A DNA stretch of 64,000 nt from Symsagittifera roscoffensis. Its lineage: Eukaryota; Xenacoelomorpha; Acoela; Convolutidae. The notes below the pieces were generated by a model. The model was not told the origin of the DNA and ran no database searches. It saw nothing but the letters and a program-made list of their open reading frames with translations. Position numbers and translations under genes: made by a program. This document shows positions 22,142-36,527 of this stretch, in pieces; position 1 is the stretch's first letter, and every line of letters begins with the position of its first letter. Where the stretch lies: contig NC_087069.1 of NCBI RefSeq assembly GCF_963678635.1, positions 56,179,452 through 56,243,451 of the forward strand. The letters run 5' to 3'.

Positions 22142-23832
22142 ACCAAGATTATTCCCGTGGCTATCTATGAATGTGCCAAATAATGGCATCATGATTGTTA
22201 AAGCAACCTACATGGCGATAATGAGTTCTTTCCCTGTTTGGTTTTCTCTGGTCATAGACAGCCACAACAAAACAACAGCGATAGTCCAGTCAACCAAGAA
22301 TAATCCCGTGGCTATCTATGAATGTGCCAAATAATGGCATCATGATTGTTAAAGCAACCTACAGGGAGATAATGAGTTCTTTCCCTTTTTGGTTTTCTCT
22401 GGTCATAGACAGCCACAACAAAACAGCAGCGATAATCCAGTCAACCAAGAATAGTCCCGTGGCTATCTATGAATGTGCCAAATAATGGCATCAGGAGTGT
22501 TAAAACAACCTACTCGGAAATAATGAGTCAACTCTTTCCCTGATTGAATTTGCTTTGATGGTCATAGACAGTCACAACAAAACAACTGCGATAGTCCAGT
22601 CAACCAAGAATAATTCCGTGGCTATCTATGAATGTGCCAAATAATGGCATCAGGATTGTTAGAAAAACCTACATGGAGATAATGAGCTCTTTCCCTGTTT
22701 GGTTTTCTCTGGTCATAGACAGCCACAACAAAACAACAGCGATAGTCCAGTCAACCAAGATTATTCCCGTGGCTATCTATGAATGTGCCAAATAATGGCA
22801 TCATGATTGTTAAAGCAACCTACATGGCGATAATGAGTTCTTTCCCTGTTTGGTTTTCTCTGGTCATAGACAGCCACAACAAAACAACAGCGATAGTCCA
22901 GTCAACCAAGAATAATCCCGTGGCTATCTATGAATGTGCCAAATAATGGCATCATGATTGTTAAAGCAACCTACATGGCGATAATGAGTTCTTTCCCTGT
23001 TTGGTTTTCTCTGGTCATAGACAGCCACAACAAAACAACAGCGATAGTCCAGTCAACCAAGAATAATCCCGTGGCTATCTATGAATGTGCTAAATAATGG
23101 CATCAGGATTGTTAAAGCAACCTACATGGAGATAATGAGCTCTTTCCCTGTTTGGTTTTCTCTGGTCATAGACAGCCACAACAAAACAACAGCGATAGTC
23201 CAGTCAACCAAGAATAATCCCGTGGCTATCTATGAATGTGCCAAATAATGGCATCATGATTGTTAAAGCAACCTACATGGAGATAATGAGTTCTTTCCCT
23301 TTTTGGTTTTCTCTGGTCATAGACAGCCACAACAAAACAGCAGCGATAATCCAGTCAACCAAGAATAGTCCCGTGGCTATCTATGAATGTGCCAAATAAT
23401 GGCATCAGGAGTGTTAAAACAACCTACTTGGAAATAATGAGTCAACTCTTTCCCTGATTGAATTTGCTTTGATGGTCATAGACAGTCACAACAAAACAAC
23501 TGCGATAGTCCAGTCAACCAAGAAAAAATCCGTGGCTATCTATGAATGTGCCAAATAATGGCATCAGGATTGTTAGAAAAACCTACATGGAGAAAATGAG
23601 TTCTTTCCCTGTTTGGTTTTCTCTGGTCATAGACAGCCACAACAAAACAACAGCGACAATCCAGTCAACCAAGAATAATCCCGTGGCTATCTATGAATGT
23701 GCCAAATAATGGCATCAGGATTGTTAAAACAACCTACATGGAGATAATGAGTTATTTCCCTGTTTGCTTTTGCTGTGATGGTCATAGACAGCCACAACAA
23801 AACAACAGCGACAGTCCAGTCAACCAAGAATA
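22142..23832. repeat. Higher-order duplication, copy 2 (offset 2,752 bp)
   Basis: Partner of 19,390-21,080. Homology breaks at about 23,830, where this copy reads CCTCTAGC instead of CCCGTGGC. CCTCTAGC matches the monomer at about 18,490. Confidence 0.8.
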
Positions 23833-26800
23833 ATCCTCTAGCTATCTATGAATGTGCCAAATACTGGCATCAGGCTTGTTAAAACAACCTACATGGAGAT
23901 ACTGAGTTCTTTCCCTATTTGGTTTTCTCTGGTCTTAGACAGCCACAACAAAACAACAGCGATAGTCCAGTCAAACAAGAATAATCCCGTGGCTATCTAT
24001 GAATGAGCCAAATAATGGCATCAGGATTGTTAAAACAACCAGCATGGAGGTATTGAGTTCTTTCCCTGTTTGGTTTTCTCTGGTCATAGACAGCCACAAC
24101 AAAACAACAGCGGTAGTCTAGTCAACCAAGAAAAATACCGTGGCTATCTATGAAAGTGCCAAATAATGGCATCAGGATTGTTAAAACAACCTACATGGAG
24201 ATAATGAGTTCTTTCCCTGTTTGGTTTTCTCTGGTCATAGACAGCCACAACAAAACAACAGCGATAGTCCAATCAGCCAAGAATAATTCCGTGGCTATCA
24301 ATGAATGTGCCAAATAATGGCATCAGGATTGTTAAAACAACCTACATGGAGATAATGAGTTCTTTCCCTGTTTGGTTTTATCTGGTCATAGACAGCCACC
24401 ACAAAACAACAGCGATAGTCCAGTCAACCAAGAAAAATCCCGTGGTTATCTATGAATGTGCCAAATAATGGCATCAGGGTTGTTAAAACAACCTATATGG
24501 AGACAATGAGTTAGTTCTTTCCCTGTTTGCTTTTGCTCTGATGGTCATAGACAGCCACAACAAAACAACAGCGACAGTCCAGTCAACCAAAAAAAATCCT
24601 CTGTCTATCTATGAATGTGCCAAATAATGGCATCAGGATTGATAAAACAACCTACGTGGAGATAATGAATTAGTTCTTTCCCTGTTTGCTTTTGCTCTGA
24701 TGGCCATAGACAGCCACAACAAAACAACAGCGACAGTCCAGTCAACCAAGAAGAATCCTCTAGCTATCTATGAATGTGCCAAATAATGGCATCAGGATTG
24801 TTAAAACAACCTACATGGAGATAATGAGTTCTTTTTCTGTTTGCTTTTGCTCTGATGGTCATAGAAAGCGACAATAAAACAACAGCGACAGTCCAGTCAA
24901 GCAAGAATAATCCTCTGGCTATCTATGAATGTGCCAAATAACGGCATCAGGATTGTTAAAACAACCTACCCGGAGATAATTAGTTCTCTCCCTGTTTGCT
25001 TTTGCTCTGATGGTCATAGACAGCAACAACAAAACAACAGCGACAGTCCAGTCAACCAAGAATAATCCTGTGGCTATCTAGTAATGTGCAAAATAATGGC
25101 ATCAGGATTGTTAAAACAACTTACATAGAGAAAATGAGTTTTTCCCTTTTTGCTTTTGCTCTTATGGTCATAGACAGCCACAACAAAACAACAGCGACAG
25201 TCCAGTCAACCAAAAATAATCCTTTGTCTATCTATGAATGTGCCAAAAAATGGCATCAGGATTGTTAAAACAACCTACATGGAGATAATGAGTTCTTTCC
25301 CTGTTTGATTTTGCTCTGATGGTCATAGACAGCCACAACAAAACAACAGCGACAGTCCAGTCAACCAAAAATAATCCTCTGTCTATCTATGAATGTACCA
25401 AATAATGGCATCAGGATTGGTAAAACAACCTACATGGAGATAATGAGTTAGTTCTTTCCCTGATTGCTTTTGCTCTGATGGTCATAGACAGCCACAAAAA
25501 AAACAGCAGCGACAGTCTAGTCAACCAAGAATAATCCTCTAGCTATCTATGAATGTGCCAAATAATGGAATCAGGATTGTTAAAACAGCCTACATGGAGA
25601 TAATGAGTTCTCTCCCTGTTTGCTTTTGCTCTGATGGTCATAGACAGCAACAACAAAACAACAGCGACAGTCCAGTCAACCAAGAACAATCCTCTGGCTA
25701 TCTATGAGTGTGCCAAATAATGGCATCAGGATTGTTAAAACAACCTACATGGAGATAATGAGTTCTTTCCCTGTTTGATTTTGCTCTGATGGTCATAGAC
25801 AGCCACAACAAAACAACAGCGACAGTCCAGTCAACCAAGATGAATCCTGTGGCTATCTATGAATGTGTCAAATAATGGCATCAGGATTGTTAAAACAACC
25901 TAAATGGAGATAATGAGTTCTTTCCCTGTTTGCTTTTGCTCTGATGGTCATACACAGCCACAAGAAAACAACAGCGACAGTCCAATCAACCAAGAATAAT
26001 CCTCTGGCTATCTATGAATGTGCCAAATAACGGCATCAGGATTGTTAACAACCTACCTGGAGATAATTAGTTCTTTCCCTGTTTGCTTTTGCTCTGATGG
26101 TCATAGACAGCAACAACAAAACAACAGCGACAGTCCAGTCAACCAAGAATAAACCTGTGGCTATCTATGAATGTGCCAAATAATGGCATCAGGATTGTTA
26201 AAGCAACCTACATAGAGATAATGAGTTCTTTCTCTTTTTGTTTTTGCTCTGATGGTCATAGACAACCACAAAAAATTAACAGTGACAGTCCAGTCAACCA
26301 AGAACAATCCTCTGGCTATATATGAATGTGCCAAATAATGGCATCAGGATTGTTAAAACAACCTACATGGAGATAATGAGTTTTTTCCCTGTTTGCTTTT
26401 GCTCTGATGGTCATAGACAGCCACAACAAAACAACAGCGACAGTCCACTCAACCAAGAATAATCCTCTAGCTATTTATGAATGTGCTAAATAACGGCATC
26501 AGGATTGTTAAAACAACCTACCTGGAGATAATTAGTTCTTTCCCTGTTTGCTTTTGCTCTGATGGTCATAGACAGCAACAACAAAACAACAGCGACAGTC
26601 CAGTCAACCAAGAATAAACCTGTGGCTATCTATGAATGTGCCAAATAATGGCATCAGGATTGTTAAAACAACCTACATAGAGATAAAGAGTTCTTTCCCT
26701 GTTTGCTTTTGCTCTGATGTTCATAGACAGCCACAACAAAACAACAGCGACAGTCCAGTCAACCAAGAACAATCCTCTGGCTATCTATGAGTGTGCCAAA

Positions 26801-29100
26801 TAATGGCATCAGGATTGTTAAAACAACCTATATGGAGATAATGAGTTCTTTTCCTGTTTGATTTTGCTCTGATGGTCATAGACAGCCACAAAAAATCAAC
26901 AGAGACAGTCCAGTCAACCAAGAATAAACCTGTGGCTATCTATGAATGTGCCAAATAATGGCATCAGGATTGTTAAAACAACCTACATAGAGATAATGAG
27001 TTCTTTACCTGTTTGCTTTTGCTCTGATGGTCATAGACAGCCACAACAAAACAACAGCGACAGTCCAGTCAACCAAGAACAATCCTCTGGCTATCTATGA
27101 GTGTACCAAATAATGGCATCAGGATTGTTAAAACAACCTACATAGATTTAATGAGTTCTTTCTCTTTTGCTTTTGCTCTGATGGTCATAGACAGCCACAA
27201 AAAATCAACAGAGACAGTCCAGTCAACCAAGAAAAAACCTGTGGCTATCTATGAATGTGCCAAATAATGGCATCAGGATTGTTAAAACAACCTACATAGA
27301 GATAATGAGTTCTTTCCCTGTTTGCTTTTGCTCTGAGGGTCATAGACAGCCACAACAAAACAACAGCGACAGTCCAGTCAACCAAGAACAATCCTCTGGC
27401 TATCTATGAGTGTGCCAAATAATGGCATCAGGATTGTTAAAACAACCTACATGGAGATAATGAGTTCTTTCCCTGTTTGATTTTGCTCTGATGGTCATAG
27501 ACAGCCACAACAAAACAACAGCGACAGTCCAGTCAACCAAGAATAAACCTGTGGCTATCTATGAGTGTGCCAAATAATGGCATCAGGATTGATAAAGCAA
27601 CCTACATAGAGATAATGAGTTCTTTCTCTTTTTGCTTTTGCTCTGATGGTCATAGACAGCCACAAAAAATCAACAGCGACAGTCCAGTCAACCAAGAACA
27701 ATCCTCTGGCTATCTATGAATGTGCCAAATAATGGCATCAGGATTGTTAAAACAACCTACATGGAGATATTGAGTTTTTTCTCCTCTTTGCTTTTGCTCT
27801 GATGGTCATAGACAGCCACAACAAAACAACAGCGACAGTCCACTCAACCAAGAATAATCCTCTAGTTTTTTCTGAATGTGCTAAATAACGGCATCAGGAT
27901 TGTTAAAACAACCTACCTGGAGATAATTAGTTCTTTCCCTGTTTGCTTTTGCTCTGATGGTCATAGACAGCAACAACAAAAAAACAGCGACAGTCCAGTC
28001 AACCAAGAACAAACCTGTGGCTATCTATGAATGTGCCAAATAATGGCATCAGGATTGTTAAAGCAACCTACATAGAGTTAATGAGTTCTTTCTCTTTTTG
28101 CTTTTGCTCTGATGGTCATAGACAGCCACAAAAAATCAACAGAGACAGTCCAGTCAACCAAGAATAAACCTGTGGCTATCTATGAATGTGCCAAATAATG
28201 GCATCAGGATTGTTAAAACAACCTACATAGAGATAATGAGTTCTTTCCCTGTTTGCTTTTGCTCTGATGGTCATAGACAGCAACAACAAAACAACAGCGA
28301 CAGTCCAGTCAACCAAGAATAAACCTGTGGCTATCTATGAATGTGCCAAAAAATGGCATCAGGATTGTTAAAGCAACCTACATAGAGATAATGAGTTTTT
28401 TCCCTGTTTGCTTTTGCTCTGATGGTCATAGACAGCCACAACAAAACAACAGCGACAGTCCACTTAAACAAGAATAAACCTGTGGCTATCTATGAATGTT
28501 CCAAATAATGGCATCAGGATTGTTAAAGCAACCTACATAGAGATAATGAGTTCTTTCCCTGTTTGCTTTTGCTCTGATGGTCATAGACAGCAACAACAAA
28601 ACAACAGCGACACAGTCCAGTCAACCAAGAATAAACCTGTGGCTATCTATGAATGTGCCAAATAATGGCATCAGGATTGTTAAAGCAACCTATATAGAGA
28701 TAATGAGTTCTTTCCCTGTTTGCTTTTGATCTGATGGTCATAGACAGCAACAACAAAACAACAGCGACAGTCCAGTAAACCAAGAATAAACCTGTGGCTA
28801 TCTATGAATGTGCTAAATAATGCCATCAGGATTGTTAAAACAACCCACATGGAGATAATGAGTTCTTTTCCTAATTGCTTTTGCTCTGATGGTCATAGAC
28901 AGCCACAAGAAAACAACAGCGACAGGCCATTCAACCAAGAACATTCCTGTGGCTATCTATGAGTGTGCCAAATAATGGCATCAGGATTGTCAAAACAACC
29001 TACATGGAGATAATGAATTCTTTCCCTGTTTGTTTTTGCTCTGATGGTCATAGACAGCCACAACAAAACAACAGCGACAGTCCAGTCAACCAAGAATAAT

Positions 29101-31856
29101 CCTGTGGCTATTTATGAATGTGCCAAATAATGGCATCAGGATTGTTAAAACAACCTACATAGAGATAATGAGTTCTTTCCCTGTTTGCTTTTGCTCTGAT
29201 GGTCATAGACAGCAACAACAAAACAACAGCGACAGTCCAGTCAACCAAGAATAAACCTGTGGCTATCTATGAATATGCCAAATAATGGCATCAGGATTGT
29301 TAAAACAACCTACATAGAGATACTGAGTTCTTTCCCTGTTTGCTTTTGCTCTGATGGTCATAGACAGCAACAACAAAACAACAGCGACAGTCCAGTCAAC
29401 CCAGAATAAACCTGTGGCTATCTATGAATGTGCCAAATAATGGCATCAGGATTGTTAAAGCAACCTACATAGAGTTAATGAGTTCTTTCTCTTTTTGCTT
29501 TTGCTCTGATGGTCATAGACAGCCACAAAAAATCAACAGAGACAGTCCAGTCAACCAAGAATAAACCTGTGGCTATCTATGAATGTGCCAAATATTGGCA
29601 TCAGGATTGTTAAAACAACCTACATAGAGATAATGAGTTCTTTCCCTGTTTGCTTTTGCTCTGATGGTCATAGACAGCAACAACAAAACAACAGCGACAG
29701 TCCAGTCAACCAAGAATAAACCTGTGGCTATCTATGAATGTGCCAAATAATGGCATCAGGATTGTTAAAACAACCTACATAGAGATAATGAGTTCTTTCC
29801 CTGTTTGCTTTTGCTCTGATGGTCATAGACAGCAACAACAAAACAACAGCGACAGGCCAGTCAACCCAGAATAAACCTGTGGCTATCTATGAATGTGCCA
29901 AATAATCGCATCAGGATTGTTAAAGCAACCTACATAGAGATAATGAGTTCTTTCCCTGTTTGCTTTTGCTCTGATGGTCATAGACAGCAATAACAAAACA
30001 ACAGCGACAGTCCAGTCAACCAAGAATAAACCTGTGGCTATCTATGATTGTGCCAAATAATGGCATCAGGGTTGTTAAAGCAACCTACATAGAGATAATG
30101 AGTTCTTTCCCTGTTTGCTTTTGCTCTGATGGTCATAGACAGCAACAACAAAACAACAGCGACAGTCCAGTCAACCAAGAAAAAAACCTGTGGCTATCTA
30201 TGAATGTGCCAATTAATGGCATCAGGATTGTTAAAGCAACCTACAAAGAGATAATGAGTTCTTTCCCTGTTTGCTTTTGCTCTGATGGTCATAGACAGCA
30301 ACAACAAAACAACAGCGACAGTCCAGTCAACCAAGAATAAACCTGTGGCTATCTATGAATGTGCCAAATAATGGCATCAGGATTGTTAAAGCAACCTACA
30401 TAGAGATAATGAGTTCTTTCCCTGTTTGCTTTTGCTCTGATGGTCATAGACAGCAACAACAAAACAACAGCGACAGTCCAGTCAACCATGAATAAACCTG
30501 TGGCTATCTATGAATGTGCTAAATAATGCCATCAGGATTGTCAAAACAACCTACATGGAGATAATGATTTCTTTCCCTGTTTGCTTTTGCTCTGATGGTC
30601 ATAGACAGCCACAAAAAAACAACAGCGACAGTCCATTCAACCAAGAACAATCCTGTGGCTATCTATGAGTGTGCCAAATAATGGCATCAGGATTGTCAAA
30701 ACAACCTACATGGAGATAATGATTTCTTTCCCTGTTTGCTTTTGCTCTGATGGTCATAGACAGCCACAAAAAAACAACAGCGACAGTCCAGTCAACCAAG
30801 AATAATCCTTTGGCTATTTATGAATGTGCCAAATAATGGCATCAGGATTGTCAAAACAACCTACATGGAGATTACGAGTTCTTTCCCTGTTTGGTTTTGC
30901 TCTGATGGTCATAGACAGCCACAAGAAAACAACAGCGACAGTCCAGTCAACCAAGAATAATCCTCTGGCTATCTATGAATGTGCCAAATAACGGCATCAG
31001 GATTGTTAAAACAACCTACATGGAGATATTTAGTTCTTTCCCTGTTTGCTTTTGCTCTGATGGTCATAGACAGCCACAACAAAACAACAGCGAGACTCCA
31101 GTCAACCAAGAATAATCCTCTGGCTATCTATGAATGTGCCAAATAATGGCATCAGGTTTGTCAAAACAACCTAGATGGAGATAATGAGTTCTTTCCATGT
31201 TTGTTTTTGCTCTGATGGTCATAGACAGCCACAACGAAACAACAACGAAAGTCCAGTCAACCAAGAATAATCCTGTGGCTATCTATGAATATGCCAAATA
31301 ATGGCATCAGGATTGTCAAAACATCCTACATGGAGATAATGAGTTCTCTCTATGTTTTCTTTTGCTCTGATGGTCTTAGACAGCCACAACAAAACAACAG
31401 CGACAGTCCAGTCAACCAAGAATAATCCTGTGGCTATCTATGAATGTGCCAAATAATGGCAACAGGATTGTCAAAACTACCTACGTGGAGATAATGAGTT
31501 CTTTTTCCTATTTGCTTTTACTCTGATGGTCAGAGACAGCCACAACAAAACAGCAGCGACAGTCCAATCAACCAAGAATAATCCGGTGGCTACCTATGAT
31601 TGAGCCAAATAATGGCATCAGGATTGTCAAAACAATTTACATGGAGATAATGAGTTCTTTCCATGTTTGCTTTTGCTCTGATGGTCAAAGACAGCAACAA
31701 CAAAACAACAGCGACAGTCCAGTCAACCAACAATAATCCTGTGGCTACCTACGAATGTGCCAAATAATGGCATCATGATTGTTAAAACAACCGACATGGA
31801 GATAATGAGTTCTTTCCCAGTTTGCTTATGCTATGATGGTCCTAGACAGCCACAAC
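29101..31856. repeat. Large higher-order duplication, copy 1 (offset 2,792 bp = 18 monomers)
   Basis: A block of about 2.76 kb is repeated immediately downstream at 31,893-34,648. Markers include TGGCTATTTATG at 29,105 and 31,897, TGGAGATATTTAG at 31,021 and 33,813, ACATCCTACA at 31,321 and 34,113, and the rare CAGTTTGCTTATGC with TGGTCCTAGAC at about 31,820 and 34,612. Confidence 0.9.
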
Positions 31857-31892
31857 AAAACAACAGCGACAGTCCAGTCAGCCAAGAATAAT

Positions 31893-34648
31893 CCTGTGGC
31901 TATTTATGAATGTGCCAAATAATGGCATCAGGATTGTTAAAACAACCTACATAGAGATAATGAGTTCTTTCCCTGTTTGCTTTTGCTCTGATGGTCATAG
32001 ACAGCAACAACAAAACAACAGCGACAGTCCAGTCAACCAAGAATAAACCTGTGGCTATCTATGAATGTGCCAAATAATGGCATCAGGATTGTTAAAACAA
32101 CCTACATAGAGATACTGAGTTCTTTCCCTGTTTGCTTTTGCTCTGATGGTCATAGACAGCAACAACAAAACAACAGCGACAGTCCAGTCAACCCAGAATA
32201 AACCTGTGGCTATCTATGAATGTGCCAAATAATGGCATCAGGATTGTTAAAGCAACCTACATAGAGTTAATGAGTTCTTTTTCTTTTTGCTTTTGCTCTG
32301 ATGGTCATAGACAGCCACAAAAAATCAACAGAGACAGTCCAGTCAACCAAGAATAAACCTGTGGCTATCTATGAATGTGCCAAATAATGGCATCAGGATT
32401 GTTAAAACAACCTACATAGAGATAATGAGTTCTTTCCCTGTTTGCTTTTGCTCTGATGGTCATAGACAGCAACAACAAAACAACAGCGACAGTCCAGTCA
32501 ACCAAGAATAAACCTGTGGCTATCTATGAATGTGCCAAATAATGGCATCAGGATTGTTAAAACAACCTACATAGAGATAATGAGTTCTTTCCCTGTTTGC
32601 TTTTGCTCTGATGGTCATAGACAGCAACAACAAAACAACAGCGACAGGCCAGTCAACCCAGAATAAACCTGTGGCTATCTATGAATGTGCCAAATAATCG
32701 CATCAGGATTGTTAAAGCAACCTACATAGAGATAATGAGTTCTTTCCCTGTTTGCTTTTGCTCTGATGGTCATAGACAGCAATAACAAAACAACAGCGAC
32801 AGTCCAGTCAACCAAGAATAAACCTGTGGCTATCTATGATTGTGCCAAATAATGGCATCAGGGTTGTTAAAGCAACCTACATAGAGATAATGAGTTCTTT
32901 CCCTGTTTGCTTTTGCTCTGATGGTCATAGACAGCAACAACAAAACAACAGCGACAGTCCAGTCAACCAAGAAAAAAACCTGTGGCTATCTATGAATGTG
33001 CCAAATAATGGCATCAGGATTGTTAAAGCAACCTACAAAGAGATAATGAGTTCTTTCCCTGTTTGCTTTTGCTCTGATGGTCATAGACAGCAACAACAAA
33101 ACAACAGCGACAGTCCAGTCAACCAAGAATAAACCTGTGGCTATCTATGAATGTGCCAAATAATGGCATCAGGATTGTTAAAGCAACCTACATAGAGATA
33201 ATGAGTTCTTTCCCTGTTTGCTTTTGCTCTGATGGTCATAGACAGCAACAACAAAACAACAGCGACAGTCCAGTCAACCAAGAATAAACCTGTGGCTATC
33301 TATGAATGTGCTAAATAATGCCATCAGGATTGTTAAAACAACCCACATGGAGATAAAGAGTTCTTTTCCTAATTGCTTTTGCTCTGATGGTCATAGACAG
33401 CCACAAGAAAACAACAGCGACAGTCCATTTAACCAAGAACAATCCTGTGGCTATCTATGAGTGTGCCAAATAATGGCATCAGGATTGTCAAAACAACCTA
33501 CATGGAGATAATGAATTCTTTCCCTGTTTGCTTTTGCTCTGATGGTCATAGACAGCCACAAAAAAACAACAGCGACAGTCCAGTCAACCAAGAATAATCC
33601 TTTGGCTATTTATGAATGTGCCAAATAATGGCATCAGGATTGTCAAAACAACCTACATGGAGATTACGAGTTCTTTCCCTGTTTGGTTTTGCTCTGATGG
33701 TCATAGACAGCCACAAGAAAACAACAGCGACAGTCCAGTCAACCAAGAATAATCCTCTGGCTATCTATGAATGTGCCAAATAACGGCATCAGGATTGTTA
33801 AAACAACCTACATGGAGATATTTAGTTCTTTCCCTGTTTGCTTTTGCTCTGATGGTCATAGACAGCCACAACAAAACAACAGCGAGACTCCAGTCAACCA
33901 AGAATAATCCTCTGGCTATCTATGAATGTGCCAAATAATGGCATCAGGTTTGTCAAAACAACCTAGATGGAGATAATGAGTTCTTTCCATGTTTGCTTTT
34001 GCTCTGATGGTCATAGACAGCCACAACGAAACAACAACGAAAGTCCAGTCAACCAAGAATAATCCTGTGGCTATCTATGAATATGCCAAATAATGGCATC
34101 AGGATTGTCAAAACATCCTACATGGAGATAATGAGTTCTCTCTATGTTTTCTTTTGCTCTGATGGTCTTAGACAGCCACAACAAAACAACAGCGACAGTC
34201 CAGTCAACCAAGAATAATCCTGTGGCTATCTATGAATGTGCCAAATAATGGCAACAGGATTGTCAAAACTACCTACGTGGAGATAATGAGTTCTTTTTCC
34301 TATTTGCTTTTACTCTGATGGTCAGAGACAGCCACAACAAAACAGCAGCGACAGTCCAGTCAACCAAGAATAATCCGGTGGCTACCTATGATTGAGCCAA
34401 ATAATGGCATCAGGATTGTCAAAACAATTTACATGGAGATAATGAGTTCTTTCCATGTTTGCTTTTGCTCTGATGGTCAAAGACAGCAACAACAAAACAA
34501 CAGCGACAGTCCAGTCAACCAACAATAATCCTGTGGCTACCTACGAATGTGCCAAATAATGGCATCATGATTGTTAAAACAACCGACATGGAGATAATGA
34601 GTTCTTTCCCAGTTTGCTTATGCTATGATGGTCCTAGACAGCCACAAG
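31893..34648. repeat. Large higher-order duplication, copy 2 (offset 2,792 bp)
   Basis: Near-identical to 29,101-31,856 except for a patch at about 33,310-33,540. The patch instead matches 28,812-29,040 (shared AACCCACATGGAGATAA and TTTTCCTAATTGC). Confidence 0.88.
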
Positions 34649-36527
34649 AAAACAACAGCGACAGTCCAGTCAACCAAGAATAATCCTCTGGCTATCTATG
34701 AATGTGCCAAATAACGGCATCAGGATTGTTAAAACAACCTACATGGAGATATTTAGTTCTTTCCCTGTTTGCTTTTGCTCTGATGATCATAGACAGCCAC
34801 AACAAAACAATAGCGACAGTCTAGTCAACCAAGAATAATCCGGTGGCTATCTATGAATGTGCCAAATAATAGCATCAGGATTGTCAAAACAACCTACATG
34901 GAGATAATGAGTTCTTTCCCTGTTTGCTTTTGCTCTGATGGTCATAGACAGCCACAACAAAACAACAGCGATAGTCCAGTCAACCAAGAACAATCCTGTG
35001 GCTATCTAATAATGTGCCAAATAATGGCATCAGGATTGTCAAAACAACCTATATGGAGATAATGAGTTCTTTCCCTGTTTGCTTTTGCTCTGATGGTCAT
35101 AGACAGCCACAACAAAACAACAGCGAGACTCCAGTCAACCAAGAATAATCCTCTGGCTATCTATGAATGTGCCAAATAATGGCATCAGGTTTGTCAAAAC
35201 AACCTACATGGAGATAATGAGTTCTTTCCATGTTTGCTTTTGCTCTGATGGTCATAGACAGCCACAACGAAACAACAACGAAAGTCCAGTCAACCAAGAA
35301 TAATCATGTGGCTATCTATGAATATGCCAAATAATGGCATCAGGATTGTCAAAACATCCTACATGGAGATTATGAGTTCTCTCTATGTTTTCTTTTGCTC
35401 TGATGGTCTTAGACAGCCACAACAAAACAACAGCGACAGTCCAGTCAACCAAGAATAATCCTGTGGCTATCTATGATTGAGCCAAATAATGGCATCAGGA
35501 TTGTCAAAACAATTTACATGGAGATAATGAGTTCTTTCCATGTTTGCTTTTGCTCTGATGGTCAAAGACAGCAACAACAAAACAACAGCGACAGTCCAGT
35601 CAACCAACAATAATCCTGTGGCTATCTATGAGTGTGCCAAATAATGGCATCAGGATTGTCAAAACAACCCACCTGGAGATAATGAGTTCTTTTCCTGTTT
35701 GCTTTTGATCTGATGATCATAGACAGCCACAACAAAACAAAAGCGACAGTCCAGTCAACCAAGAATAATCCTGTGGCTATCTATGAATCAGCCAAATAAT
35801 GGCAACAGGATTGTCAAAACAACCTACGTGGAGATAATGAGTTCTTTCCATGTTTGCTTTTGCTCTGATGGTCAGAGACAGCTACAACAAAACAGCAGCG
35901 ACAGTCCAGTCAACCAAGAATAATCCGGTGGCTACCTATGATTGAGCCAAATAATGGCATCAGGATTATCAAAACAACTTACATGGAGATAATGAGTTCT
36001 TTCCATGTTTGCTTTTGCTCTGATGGTCAAAGACAGCAACAACAAAACAACAGCGACAGTCCAGTCAACCAACAATAATCCTGTGGCTATCTTTGAATGT
36101 GCCAAATAATGGCATCAGGATTGTCAAAACAACCCACCTGGACATAATGAGTTCTTTTCCTGTTTATTTTGCTCTGATGATCATAGACAGCCACAACAAA
36201 ACAATAGCGACATTCCAGTCAACCAAGAATAATCCGGTGGCTACCTATGATTGTGCCAAATAATGGCATCAGGATTGTCAAAACAACCTACATGGAGATA
36301 ATGAGTTCTTTCCCTGTTTGCTTTTGCTCTGATGGTCATAGACAGCTACAACAAAACAACAGCGAGAGTCTAGTCAACCAAGAATAATCCTGTGGCTATC
36401 TATGAATGTGCCAAATAATGGCATCAGGATTGTCAAAACAACCTACATGGAGATAATGAGTTCTTTCCCTGTTTGCTTTTGCTCTGATGGTCATAGACAG
36501 CTGCAACAAAACAACAGCGACAGTCCA

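Larger units (their letters stand above)
12966..24520. repeat. Satellite block 1: 151-bp monomers with interspersed 159-bp variants
   Basis: Most monomers read GGTTTTCTCTGGTCAT and AATCCCGTGG. At intervals a longer form occurs, with GAGTCAGTTCTTTCCC or GAGTTAGTTCTTTCCC and TTTTGCTCTGATGGTCAT. This adds two 4-base insertions (about 159 bp), for example near 13,875, 14,790, 15,605, 15,915 and 16,375. From about 18.7 kb ATCATGATTGTTAAAGCAAC variants and a GGAGTGTTAAAACAAC variant alternate in a repeating order. Confidence 0.85.
24521..34648. repeat. Satellite block 2: 155-bp monomers, AAACCTGTGG and CCTCTGGC types
   Basis: All monomers carry TTTTGCTCTGATGGTCAT (4 bases longer than block 1) and CAGCGACAGTCC. 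Many read AATCCTCTGGC or AATAAACCTGTGGC and GATTGTTAAA(A/G)CAACC. A shift to GATTGTCAAAACAACC starts near 29.0 kb and becomes general after about 34 kb. Confidence 0.8.
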
